This document shows, one piece after another, positions 1-5,132 of a stretch of DNA of 5,328 nt. A program made the translations under genes and the position numbers. This DNA comes from Syntrophomonadaceae bacterium. GTDB lineage: Bacteria; Bacillota; Syntrophomonadia; Syntrophomonadales; Syntrophomonadaceae. The DNA is taken from contig JAQVWB010000142.1 in the NCBI GenBank assembly GCA_028698695.1, forward strand, positions 1 through 5,328, in the 5' to 3' direction. The notes under the pieces are model-generated. The model was not told the origin of the DNA. It saw only the letters and a program-made list of their open reading frames with translations, and searched no databases. Position 1 is the first letter of the stretch. Each line of letters begins with the position of its first letter.

Positions 1-1
1 A

Positions 2-1138
2 TTTGGGGGCGCAGCCGGACTGTTAAACGGTGGTCTTTCCACGACCACCAGCCGAATGAATATTATAATCCCCACTAAGCATATTATTCACGGAGCCGAA
101 TTAGTGTCAAAAGGTGATTTGACTCATCAAATTGACTCCCGCGTTAAAATTGGCAAGCTAAACGAAATCCGTGATTTGTTTAATGAAATGATAGAATCTT
201 TACGGACGATGGTTAACGAAACCATGCAATCTACGCAGGTAATGCAGGAATCAACCCGGCGTGCTTTGCTTATTGCAGAAGAAACCCGGGAAACTGGTAC
301 CAATATCAGCAGTACTGTTGGTGAGATTGCTCTGGCGGCCAATCGGCAGGCTATGGACATTAATGACTCACTTAACAATGTTACTACTTTGGTCAGCTTC
401 ATTCAGGAAATAGACCGAAACTCCAAACAGGTGGCCGAATTAGGAGCCAAAATGGAAACTGATGTAGGGGAAGGTTTCAGGGCTGCCAAACAGCAGCGAA
501 CCAGAGCGGAAGAACATGTAGAGCTTTTGGTCACCATGCAGCAAACTATTAACAACCTGGAAAAAGAATCAGCGGTAATAGGAAATGTAGTAAAAGCTAT
601 TACGGATATTGCTGAGCAGACTAACTTATTAGCCTTGAATGCTGCCATCGAAGCTGCCAGAGCCGGTGAAGAAGGTCGGGGATTTGCGGTAGTAGCTGAG
701 GAAGTCCGTAAACTGGCAGAAGGTACATCGGAGGCAGCCCTTCGGACTTACGATTTAATCAATAATATTCAGAACGGAACCCGTGAGGTAGTTGTACGTA
801 TGGAACCCCTCCGCGAAACTATCGAACAACAAATCCAAATAGTATACGACAGCGAACAAATACTGCAAAAAATGAACGCTGATGTAAGTTCTATCAGCGA
901 AGAAACCCGTGAAATTGCCAGAGTATCTCAGACCATTAATAACTCCATGGATGGAATATATAAAAGTCTGGAGAAGATTGCCGGCAGCAGTATGGAAACT
1001 GCCGCTGCCAGTCAGCAGGTACTGGCTTCTATTGATGAACAGGAATCTTCAATCAATCGCGTTAATATGGACATCGAGGAATTCAGCCGTCAGTCAGTAA
1101 AACTTAGTGAACAGGTGCAAAGATTTAAACTGCAATAA
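2..1138 (+). CDS. Methyl-accepting chemotaxis protein, C-terminal part (5' partial)
   Basis: Cytoplasmic half of a chemoreceptor, which relays ligand binding to the CheA/CheW kinase complex. The frame is open to the window edge, 18 codons upstream of the first ATG at 56. That ATG has no ribosome binding site and falls inside a HAMP-like segment, so the true start and the sensor/transmembrane part lie outside. Counting from the ATG as residue 1, a HAMP domain covers about 1-53 (P6, GDL at 20-22, LFNEMIESL at 41-49). A long heptad-rich helical signalling domain follows. The highly conserved hairpin tip is at about 187-212 (EQTNLLALNAAIEAARAGE then GRGFAVVA, followed by EVRKLAE). The Gly/Leu-rich residues encoded before the ATG may be the end of the second membrane helix. 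The C-terminus ends in RFKLQ, with no CheR/CheB-tethering pentapeptide. The family call is very secure; the ligand cannot be inferred. Confidence 0.95.
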   Translation, partial: FGGAAGLLNGGLSTTTSRMNIIIPTKHIIHGAELVSKGDLTHQIDSRVKIGKLNEIRDLFNEMIESLRTMVNETMQSTQVMQESTRRALLIAEETRETGTNISSTVGEIALAANRQAMDINDSLNNVTTLVSFIQEIDRNSKQVAELGAKMETDVGEGFRAAKQQRTRAEEHVELLVTMQQTINNLEKESAVIGNVVKAITDIAEQTNLLALNAAIEAARAGEEGRGFAVVAEEVRKLAEGTSEAALRTYDLINNIQNGTREVVVRMEPLRETIEQQIQIVYDSEQILQKMNADVSSISEETREIARVSQTINNSMDGIYKSLEKIAGSSMETAAASQQVLASIDEQESSINRVNMDIEEFSRQSVKLSEQVQRFKLQ

Positions 1139-1178
1139 AAGCTTTGCCAAAGAAATCCATACAAAAACATAAGTAAAT

Positions 1179-1220
1179 GAAAACGACATCATCATATTAA
1201 TTGATGATGTCGTTTTCTCT
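1179..1220 (+). terminator. Intrinsic terminator after the MCP gene
   Basis: A perfect 16-bp inverted repeat (1179-1194 with 1202-1217) encloses a 7-nt AT loop (1195-1201). The 3' arm ends in GTTTTC followed by TCT, and the 5' arm begins GAAAAC, so the U-rich run is mostly inside the stem. It starts 40 nt after the MCP stop codon. The symmetrical A/T ends mean it could also act on the other strand, but no gene faces it. Confidence 0.8.
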
Positions 1221-1441
1221 GTGGGGGGACCGGAGACAATGCGTGAGAAACTTATCAAATCGTACAGAGAAACCAGACTCTAATGTTATTGTAATCACAA
1301 TCACAAACGGATGTCAATAGTATCCAATCAGCCAAATAATTTAAGCAGCAGCTTAAGCTGATAACTTAGTATTTTGGGGAATTCGGGCTATATTAAAAAT
1401 AAAGAGCAGGACATGAAGGGAATAGTCTTTCCCAGTATCAG
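1221..1441. other. Intergenic stretch without a recognised gene
   Basis: No convincing coding region or RNA gene is seen between the MCP terminator and the spoIIR promoter region. It holds small symmetric words only: a 12-bp perfect palindrome CAGCTTAAGCTG (1349-1360), which overlaps an alternative stem TTAAGC/GCTTAA (1341-1356), and a short stem GGGAA/TTCCC (1418-1433). A 14-codon frame at 1239-1283 follows a GGAG-like stretch, but nothing else supports it as a gene. Confidence 0.5.
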
Positions 1442-1471
1442 GTTTAGATTCGGCCAGGTGAGGTAACAATT
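1442..1471 (+). promoter_or_regulatory. Candidate sigma-F type promoter for spoIIR
   Basis: GTTTA (1442-1446), a 15-nt spacer, then GGTAACAATT (1462-1471). This resembles the forespore sigma-F pattern as I recall it (roughly GYATA, 15 nt, GGnnAnA with a T-rich end). It has four of five matches in the upstream element and a good GG..A.A.T core. In Bacillus subtilis spoIIR is a sigma-F gene, which is why this pattern was sought. It would give a leader of roughly 70 nt. This is a hand match to a degenerate consensus. Confidence 0.4.
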
Positions 1472-1532
1472 ATAGCAAGTAAAAAGGCGGTTAGGGTAAT
1501 TTCAAAAGCAGATAAAATACGTTCAAAAGTGT

Positions 1533-1539
1533 AGGGGGG
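1533..1539 (+). promoter_or_regulatory. Ribosome binding site fixing the TTG start of spoIIR
   Basis: AGGGGGG lies 6 nt before TTG at 1546. The reading frame is closed by an in-frame TAA at 1513-1515 and no ATG or GTG lies between, so the TTG is the best start. Confidence 0.7.
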
Positions 1540-1545
1540 CTGAAT

Positions 1546-2127
1546 TTGAAACGAAAACCACTGGCAGGCATCATAATTATTGCGGTAATATTATTATTCA
1601 CCGGTTATTTCCTGGAATATTATCAACAACCACTAAATAAAAGTGTTCTGCGCTTGCATGTAATAGCCAACAGTGACAATACTGATGATCAACTATTAAA
1701 GCTGGCCGTAAAGGATGATATAGTTGCCTTGATGAAACAGGAATTTCAGGCAACCAGTGATGTAAATATGGCCAAAAGCCAGGCGGTCGAATTGATACCA
1801 ACTATCGAAAAAACTGCCCGTGAGGAGATAAGAAGTCAGGGATACGATTATCCGGTAAAAGTTTCAGTTGGCGAATATGCATTTCCTACTAAATCATACG
1901 GCAACTTTGTTTTACCCCAGGGTGATTATCAGGCCGTAAAAGTAATAATAGGTGAGGGAGAAGGGCGTAACTGGTGGTGTGTACTATTCCCGCCACTATG
2001 TCTGGTATCCTCATCTGACCAGGGCCTATGCCTGGATAACCCCCAGGAAGCCCAGGTCACGCTAAAATGCCTGGAACTCCTCCCCAAAGGCGCCCGCGTA
2101 AAACTGCGGGGTGAGCTTGAGAAGTGA
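1546..2127 (+). CDS. spoIIR: Stage II sporulation protein R (SpoIIR)
   Basis: A forespore-made signalling protein that crosses into the intermembrane space and triggers SpoIIGA to process pro-sigma-E in the mother cell. The 193-residue length is close to the family's usual ~200. A basic N-terminus (MKRK) is followed by one hydrophobic segment at about residues 8-26, a signal peptide or membrane anchor. The family signatures are clear: LRLHVIANSD at 35-44, then DQLLKLAVKD; FPTK at 113-116; and GEGEGRNWWCVLFPPLC at 136-152. The start is TTG, supported by a strong ribosome binding site and an upstream in-frame stop. The gene stands alone, between the MCP terminator and a long palindromic element that begins 5 nt after its stop codon. 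Control by sigma-F is expected from the family and weakly supported by a candidate promoter. No missing motif or frameshift is seen. Confidence 0.95.
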   Translation: MKRKPLAGIIIIAVILLFTGYFLEYYQQPLNKSVLRLHVIANSDNTDDQLLKLAVKDDIVALMKQEFQATSDVNMAKSQAVELIPTIEKTAREEIRSQGYDYPVKVSVGEYAFPTKSYGNFVLPQGDYQAVKVIIGEGEGRNWWCVLFPPLCLVSSSDQGLCLDNPQEAQVTLKCLELLPKGARVKLRGELEK

Positions 2128-2162
2128 TTATAATAGACGCGGATTTTCGCAGTTATTAATAG

Positions 2163-2200
2163 ACACAGATTACACAGATATTAAACTGATTTTCACAGAT
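2163..2200 (+). repeat. Short tandem words ACACAGATT in the left arm
   Basis: ACACAGAT occurs at 2163-2170 and again at 2172-2179 (9-nt period), with a further TCACAGAT at 2193-2200. The related words GCGGATT and TCGCAG lie just upstream (2139-2152). The right arm carries the complementary forms TCTGTGTAATCCGCG (2481-2495) and ATCTGCG (2465-2471). Confidence 0.65.
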
Positions 2201-2278
2201 TTATATTTTAATTAATTAGAATTAGGTTATTTATGATGATTTTAATTCTCTTTTAAGAAAAATTAAATATATTTTAAG

Positions 2279-2378
2279 AACCTGATTAACCTGACTTTAA
2301 CTGACTGAACCTGACTAATTAATAAAAAAATTATATTACCGTCAGGTTAAGTCAGAATCAGTCAGGTATAGTCAGATT
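2279..2378. repeat. Central long hairpin built from TGACT/AGTCA words
   Basis: The left arm 2279-2315 and right arm 2341-2378 align as inverted copies with one gap and 30 of 37 aligned positions complementary. The terminal 8 bp (AACCTGAC 2308-2315 with GTCAGGTT 2341-2348) are perfect and enclose a 25-nt AT-rich loop. Each arm is itself a run of repeated CTGA-containing words: four CTGACT/CTGATT units on the left and four GTCAG units on the right. Confidence 0.75.
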
Positions 2379-2512
2379 AAAAAATAATTAACTAAACCTT
2401 CTCAAAAACAGAATCATTCTTACCATAAATAACCTTCTGCAAATATAATTATAATTATATAAAAATCTGCGCCCGAAGGGTCTGTGTAATCCGCGTCTAT
2501 AAAAATCCCCCT

Positions 2513-2540
2513 GAAACGGCTTGTGCCGTTTCCTTTTTAT
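2513..2540 (+). terminator. Intrinsic terminator between the palindrome and ispE
   Basis: A perfect 8-bp stem, GAAACGGC (2513-2520) with GCCGTTTC (2525-2532), has a 4-nt TTGT loop and is followed by CTTTTTATTT. It is a compact, typical rho-independent terminator that would end transcription coming from spoIIR. It lies 12 nt beyond the right end of the palindromic element. Confidence 0.85.
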
Positions 2541-2551
2541 TTGCAGAGGGA

Positions 2552-2557
2552 TATAAT
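2552..2557 (+). promoter_or_regulatory. Candidate -10 element for the ispE operon
   Basis: A perfect TATAAT sits 28 nt before the ispE start codon, immediately after a terminator, so a new promoter is expected here. No good -35 is visible: TTTCCT (2529-2534), overlapping the terminator stem, is the best at 17-nt spacing and matches only three of six positions. The leader would be about 20 nt. Confidence 0.45.
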
Positions 2558-2570
2558 GGAGAAAAAAATT

Positions 2571-2576
2571 GAGGTG
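2571..2576 (+). promoter_or_regulatory. Ribosome binding site fixing the TTG start of ispE
   Basis: GAGGTG lies 8 nt upstream of TTG at 2585. The only nearby ATG (2556-2558) is out of frame. Starting at 2585 places the conserved PAKVNL motif near residue 10, as in the family. Confidence 0.7.
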
Positions 2577-2584
2577 TTTTACCT

Positions 2585-3457
2585 TTGCCAGACAGCATAA
2601 TAATCCCGGCACCGGCCAAAGTGAATCTAACCCTTGATATTAAGGGCAAACGACCGGATGGATATCATGAACTGGAAACCGTTATGCACCAGATTAATCT
2701 GGTTGATATAATAACCATTGAAAAACAGGAAGCCGGCATAGAAGTTGTAACCAGCAGTGATCTGGTTATTGATGATGAGACTAATCTTGCTTATCGGGCA
2801 GCAGCTTTAATACTGGAAAAAAGTCATTGTCGGGCAGGAGTTAAGATTATTATCCAGAAAAATATTCCAGTAGGGGCCGGACTTGCCGGCGGGAGCACTG
2901 ATGCTGCTGCGGTACTGAAAGGTATCCGCCAGCTGTTTGATCTGCGGCTTGATGACCGGGCACTGCATGAAATGGGACTGGCTCTGGGTTCGGATGTTCC
3001 TTTCTGTCTACGGGGAGGTACGGCACTGGCTACCGGCAGGGGTGAAGTGCTGGGCAGGCTTCCTGATAACCTGCATCTGAACATGGTAATAGTAAAACCG
3101 CCTTATCAGGTATCTACGGCTGAAGTTTACAAAGCATTTCGTCCTGAACAGGTTAAACGGTTTCCGGATACAGATGCTTTTATTGAATCATGGTATAACT
3201 GTGATATGATAGGGATATGTGATTACATGGAAAATGTTCTGGAATCAGTTACAGAAGAACAATATGCTGAAATTAAAACTTTAAAAAATCAACTGGTTCA
3301 GTTAGGAGCACTGAAGGCTGTAATGTCAGGCAGCGGGCCAAGTGTATTGGCAATATTTGACCAACTTGACTCGGCTGTCCGGGCTTTTGAAATAATGAAA
3401 AAAACCTGCCAGGAGACTTATATAGTCTCTTCTTACCTTAAAGAGGAGGTGCTGTAA
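2585..3457 (+). CDS. ispE: 4-diphosphocytidyl-2-C-methyl-D-erythritol kinase (IspE)
   Basis: A GHMP-family kinase of the non-mevalonate (MEP) isoprenoid pathway. It phosphorylates the 2-hydroxyl of CDP-methylerythritol with ATP in the cytoplasm. The 290-residue length is normal. Motif 1 is PAKVNLTL at 10-17 with the catalytic lysine at 12, followed by PDGYHELETVM at 24-34. Motif 2, the ATP-binding glycine loop, is PVGAGLAGGSTDAA at 95-108. GSDVPF at 135-140 carries the catalytic aspartate D137. Motif 3 is MSGSGPSVLA at 247-256. All key residues are present. The start is TTG. The stop codon overlaps the next gene's ATG by one base (TAATG), so the regulator behind it is probably translationally coupled. 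It is the first gene of a three-gene operon read from its own promoter after a terminator. Confidence 0.97.
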   Translation: MPDSIIIPAPAKVNLTLDIKGKRPDGYHELETVMHQINLVDIITIEKQEAGIEVVTSSDLVIDDETNLAYRAAALILEKSHCRAGVKIIIQKNIPVGAGLAGGSTDAAAVLKGIRQLFDLRLDDRALHEMGLALGSDVPFCLRGGTALATGRGEVLGRLPDNLHLNMVIVKPPYQVSTAEVYKAFRPEQVKRFPDTDAFIESWYNCDMIGICDYMENVLESVTEEQYAEIKTLKNQLVQLGALKAVMSGSGPSVLAIFDQLDSAVRAFEIMKKTCQETYIVSSYLKEEVL

Positions 3458-4152
3458 TGGAAACCAAAAGGTTGCAACCGGTAGATTTGGATTCTTATAA
3501 ACCATTACGGGAATTAGTTCTGGAAGCGATTCGTGAAGCAATAATCAGTGGGGCATTAAAGCCGCGGGAACGACTCATGGAAATTCAATTGGCTGAGGAG
3601 CTGGGAGTATCAAGGACCCCGGTTCGCGAAGCATTACGAAAACTTGAATTGGAAGGTTTTATTGTAATGGTACCTAGAAAAGGTGCTTATGTAGCCGACT
3701 TAACCTTTAAAGATATTGCTGATGTATTCGAAATCAGGGCTGCTCTGGAGGGATTGGCGGCCGGTATGGCAGCAGAACGTATTACCGAGGAAGAACTGGA
3801 GGAAATGGAGCGCTTGCTGGCAATAAAGGCTGAAGCTATCGCCCATAATGATATGGAGAAATTAATTGAGGTGGATACCAAATTTCACGAAGCCATTTAT
3901 CAGGCTAGTCGCAATGAACGACTTACTGCTATAATTAATAACCTGAGAGAACAGATTCAGCGCTATCGGACTACCACCCTGTCTTTTCCGGGCAGAAGCA
4001 AACAATCATTGGATGAACACCGGCTTTTAGTTGAAGCCATCCAATCACGCAACAGTCAATTAGCCCGGCAGGTAGCCCAGGAACATATTGAGAATGCAGA
4101 GAACAGTATGATTGAGGCACTTAAAAAGGACGGGCCGTCCCTGTCCAGGTAG
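3457..4152 (+). CDS. GntR-family transcriptional regulator, FadR/FCD subfamily
   Basis: A 231-residue DNA-binding regulator with an effector-binding helical domain. The N-terminal winged helix covers about residues 14-80: AIISGALKPRERL at 28-40, the helix-turn-helix core LAEELGVSRTPVREALRKLELEGFI at 45-69, and the wing RKGAYVA at 74-80. The FCD domain covers about 85-222, with FEIRAALEGLAA at 91-102 and candidate metal ligands D140 and H144 (DTKFH), H188 (DEHR) and H210 (QEHI). This is the Asp plus three His set known from many FCD proteins. The ribosome binding site is very strong (AGAGGAGGT, 3442-3450) and the ATG overlaps the ispE stop by one base. In Bacillus the corresponding position after ispE holds purR, an unrelated regulator. 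Targets and ligand are unknown; FCD regulators usually sense small carboxylates, and local autoregulation is possible but not shown. Confidence 0.93.
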   Translation: METKRLQPVDLDSYKPLRELVLEAIREAIISGALKPRERLMEIQLAEELGVSRTPVREALRKLELEGFIVMVPRKGAYVADLTFKDIADVFEIRAALEGLAAGMAAERITEEELEEMERLLAIKAEAIAHNDMEKLIEVDTKFHEAIYQASRNERLTAIINNLREQIQRYRTTTLSFPGRSKQSLDEHRLLVEAIQSRNSQLARQVAQEHIENAENSMIEALKKDGPSLSR

Positions 4153-4153
4153 T

Positions 4154-4158
4154 GGAGG
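4154..4158 (+). promoter_or_regulatory. Ribosome binding site that decides the NTP-transferase start
   Basis: GGAGG lies 7 nt before ATG 4166. An earlier in-frame ATG at 4112 would run 41 nt into the gntR gene, lacks such a site, and adds a basic 18-residue tail ahead of the conserved MKYDAVILAGG start of the fold. The 4166 start is therefore preferred. Confidence 0.8.
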
Positions 4159-4165
4159 AAAGAAA

Positions 4166-4942
4166 ATGAAGTATGACGCAGTCATATTAGCTGGTGGAGA
4201 AAACAACAGTGATCTTAGAAAAATCGCCCCTTACGACAACGAAGCGCTCATAATTATTGGCAACTATCCCATGATATATTACGTTTATAAATCATTACGC
4301 TCCTCCCCTTGGGTGGAAAACATTATAGTCAGCGGCCCCGCTGATTCATTACGCAGCATTTTACCCCGCGAAGAAAATTTACATTTTGTCAATGGGGGGG
4401 AAAATGCCATTGACAGTTTCAGTCAGGCAGTTGAGTTATTAAGTAAAATAGGTACAACCGAATCGCTGTTAGTAGCACCTACTGATATTCCACTTATTAC
4501 GAGAGAGGCTATTGAGGATTTTATGCATCAGTGTGAGAAGTACGATGCCGACTTCTATTATCCGGTTACTTCCAAAAAGGTTAATGAAGAAAAGTATCCC
4601 GGGGTTAGCCGCACCTATGTACGTCTGCGGGAAGGGGTATTTACCGGCGGTAACCTGTTTATTATGCGCAAAGCGATGATTGACAGAGGTTTGGACTTTG
4701 CGAAACAGATGGTGGAAAACCGGAAAAATCCACTTAGAATGGCTCGAATCCTGGGGGCTGGTCTGGCCTGGAAATTTATTTGGGGCCGGTTGGCCATTCC
4801 GGTTATTGAAAAGCGGTTTTTTGATATGACCGGCATTCGGGGCAAGGCTGTCATTTCCGATTATGCTGAAGTGGGAGTGGATGTGGACAAGCCCAGTGAT
4901 TTGGAACTGGCTCAGAAGTATTTGGAGGGAGTATCTTTCTAA
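4166..4942 (+). CDS. MobA/IspD-like NTP-transferase domain protein, substrate unknown
   Basis: A 258-residue single-domain nucleotidyltransferase-like protein, presumably cytoplasmic. The N-terminus AVILAGG (5-11) is the Rossmann-like nucleotide-binding strand and loop of the GlmU/IspD/MobA superfamily. PTDIPL at 105-110 supplies the metal-binding D107, and VDVDKPSDLELAQKYL at 238-253 is the usual C-terminal Asp-containing signature. The loop after AVILAGG is atypical: ENNSDLRKIAPYDNEAL replaces the G-x-G-x-R-M...P-K-x-L pattern, so Glu26 stands where the catalytic lysine usually is (compare MKSDLPKIL in the GlmU of this window). FTGGNLFIMRK (159-169) resembles the acceptor-pocket region of relatives. 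The gene begins 13 nt after gntR in the same operon and is closed by a strong terminator. The neighbourhood suggests envelope or cofactor nucleotide-sugar chemistry, but no substrate can be named, and loss of activity is possible. Confidence 0.85.
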   Translation: MKYDAVILAGGENNSDLRKIAPYDNEALIIIGNYPMIYYVYKSLRSSPWVENIIVSGPADSLRSILPREENLHFVNGGENAIDSFSQAVELLSKIGTTESLLVAPTDIPLITREAIEDFMHQCEKYDADFYYPVTSKKVNEEKYPGVSRTYVRLREGVFTGGNLFIMRKAMIDRGLDFAKQMVENRKNPLRMARILGAGLAWKFIWGRLAIPVIEKRFFDMTGIRGKAVISDYAEVGVDVDKPSDLELAQKYLEGVSF

Positions 4943-4953
4943 TTCCGGGTTAT

Positions 4954-4981
4954 AAAAAGAAGCGCTTTCGCTTCTTTTTTT
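4954..4981 (+). terminator. Intrinsic terminator ending the ispE operon
   Basis: An 11-bp perfect stem, AAAAAGAAGCG (4954-4964) with CGCTTCTTTTT (4969-4979), has a 4-nt CTTT loop, and its T run continues to 4981. It starts 11 nt after the NTP-transferase stop codon, so glmU must have its own promoter. Confidence 0.88.
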
Positions 4982-4990
4982 CAAAAAGTT

Positions 4991-5008
4991 TGTGAAAAGT
5001 TGTTCACA
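4991..5008. promoter_or_regulatory. Perfect dyad TGTGAA-N6-TTCACA upstream of glmU
   Basis: The half-sites TGTGAA (4991-4996) and TTCACA (5003-5008) are exact inverted copies separated by 6 nt. The half-site words are those of the redox repressor Rex, but the Rex operator as I recall it has 4 nt between them. The CRP pattern TGTGA-N6-TCACA also does not fit, because here those five-base words are 8 nt apart. The dyad overlaps the -35/spacer of a candidate glmU promoter, so an operator role is plausible. It is too short to exclude chance. Confidence 0.35.
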
Positions 5009-5021
5009 TACAGGTTATAAT
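4992..5021 (+). promoter_or_regulatory. Candidate glmU promoter
   Basis: GTGAAA (4992-4997, four of six matches to TTGACA), an 18-nt spacer, then a perfect TATAAT (5016-5021). Competing choices are TTCACA (5003-5008, five of six) with TATTAT (5027-5032) at 18 nt, and a second perfect TATAAT at 5084-5089 with only a weak upstream TTGCGG at 19 nt. A promoter is required here because a terminator precedes it; which one is used cannot be decided by eye. The 5022-5132 leader is AT-rich with no recognised riboswitch. Confidence 0.4.
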
Positions 5022-5132
5022 ACGGATATTATATCTTTTGAATTTCCCTATGAACTAATTGCGGATAATATTAATATGTTAGATATAATAAAACTGTAAA
5101 AAATTATACGGAAAAGAGAAGTGGTAAAAAGA

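Larger units (their letters stand above)
2133..2500. repeat. 368-bp long interrupted palindrome, MITE-like or structured-RNA element
   Basis: The ends are a perfect 13-bp inverted repeat: ATAGACGCGGATT (2133-2145) against AATCCGCGTCTAT (2488-2500). Inside, a perfect 12-bp pair AGGTTATTTATG (2224-2235) matches CATAAATAACCT (2424-2435), and a long central stem spans 2279-2315 with 2341-2378. The symmetry axis is near 2328. The left arm is about 26 nt longer than the right between the outer and middle pairs, so the whole is one giant imperfect hairpin. The interior is AT-rich, has no credible protein, and is made of recurring words (ACACAGATT-like on the outside, AACCTGACT-like in the centre). 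From memory, words of the TCTGTGTAATCCGCG type recur between genes in many bacteria. Alternatives are a non-autonomous mobile element or a transcribed structured RNA. Confidence 0.75.

Noticed and set aside
56..58. ATG at 56 as the true start of the chemotaxis gene
   Set aside because: There is no ribosome binding site, the frame is open to the window edge, and the ATG falls just inside a HAMP domain. The gene must begin upstream.
1239..1283. 14-codon small frame after a GGAG-like stretch downstream of the MCP terminator
   Set aside because: It is too short, with no promoter evidence, no conserved motif and no link to spoIIR. A small leader peptide cannot be supported from sequence alone.
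2281..2377. CRISPR-like array suggested by repeated CTGACT words
   Set aside because: The words are only 5-9 nt, spacing is irregular and short, the two halves are inverted relative to each other, and no cas gene is present.
2388..2612. 74-codon minus-strand frame across the palindrome and the ispE promoter
   Set aside because: It crosses the terminator, the candidate promoter and the ispE start, has no recognisable motif, and derives its composition from the repeat arms.
4112..4165. Earlier in-frame ATG at 4112 for the NTP transferase
   Set aside because: It would overlap gntR by 41 nt, encodes a basic extension absent from the fold, and lacks a ribosome binding site, whereas 4166 has GGAGG at 7 nt.
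4469..4984. 171-codon open frame on the minus strand opposite the NTP transferase
   Set aside because: It lies antisense inside a clearly recognised gene, has no family resemblance, and runs through the terminator region. It is a shadow frame.
4991..5008. CRP/FNR-type operator upstream of glmU
   Set aside because: TGTGA and TCACA are 8 nt apart instead of the required 6, and the FNR TTGAT-N4-ATCAA words are absent.
5000..5008. DnaA box (TTGTTCACA against TTATCCACA)
   Set aside because: There are two mismatches in a single isolated site, with no cluster and no origin-associated genes.
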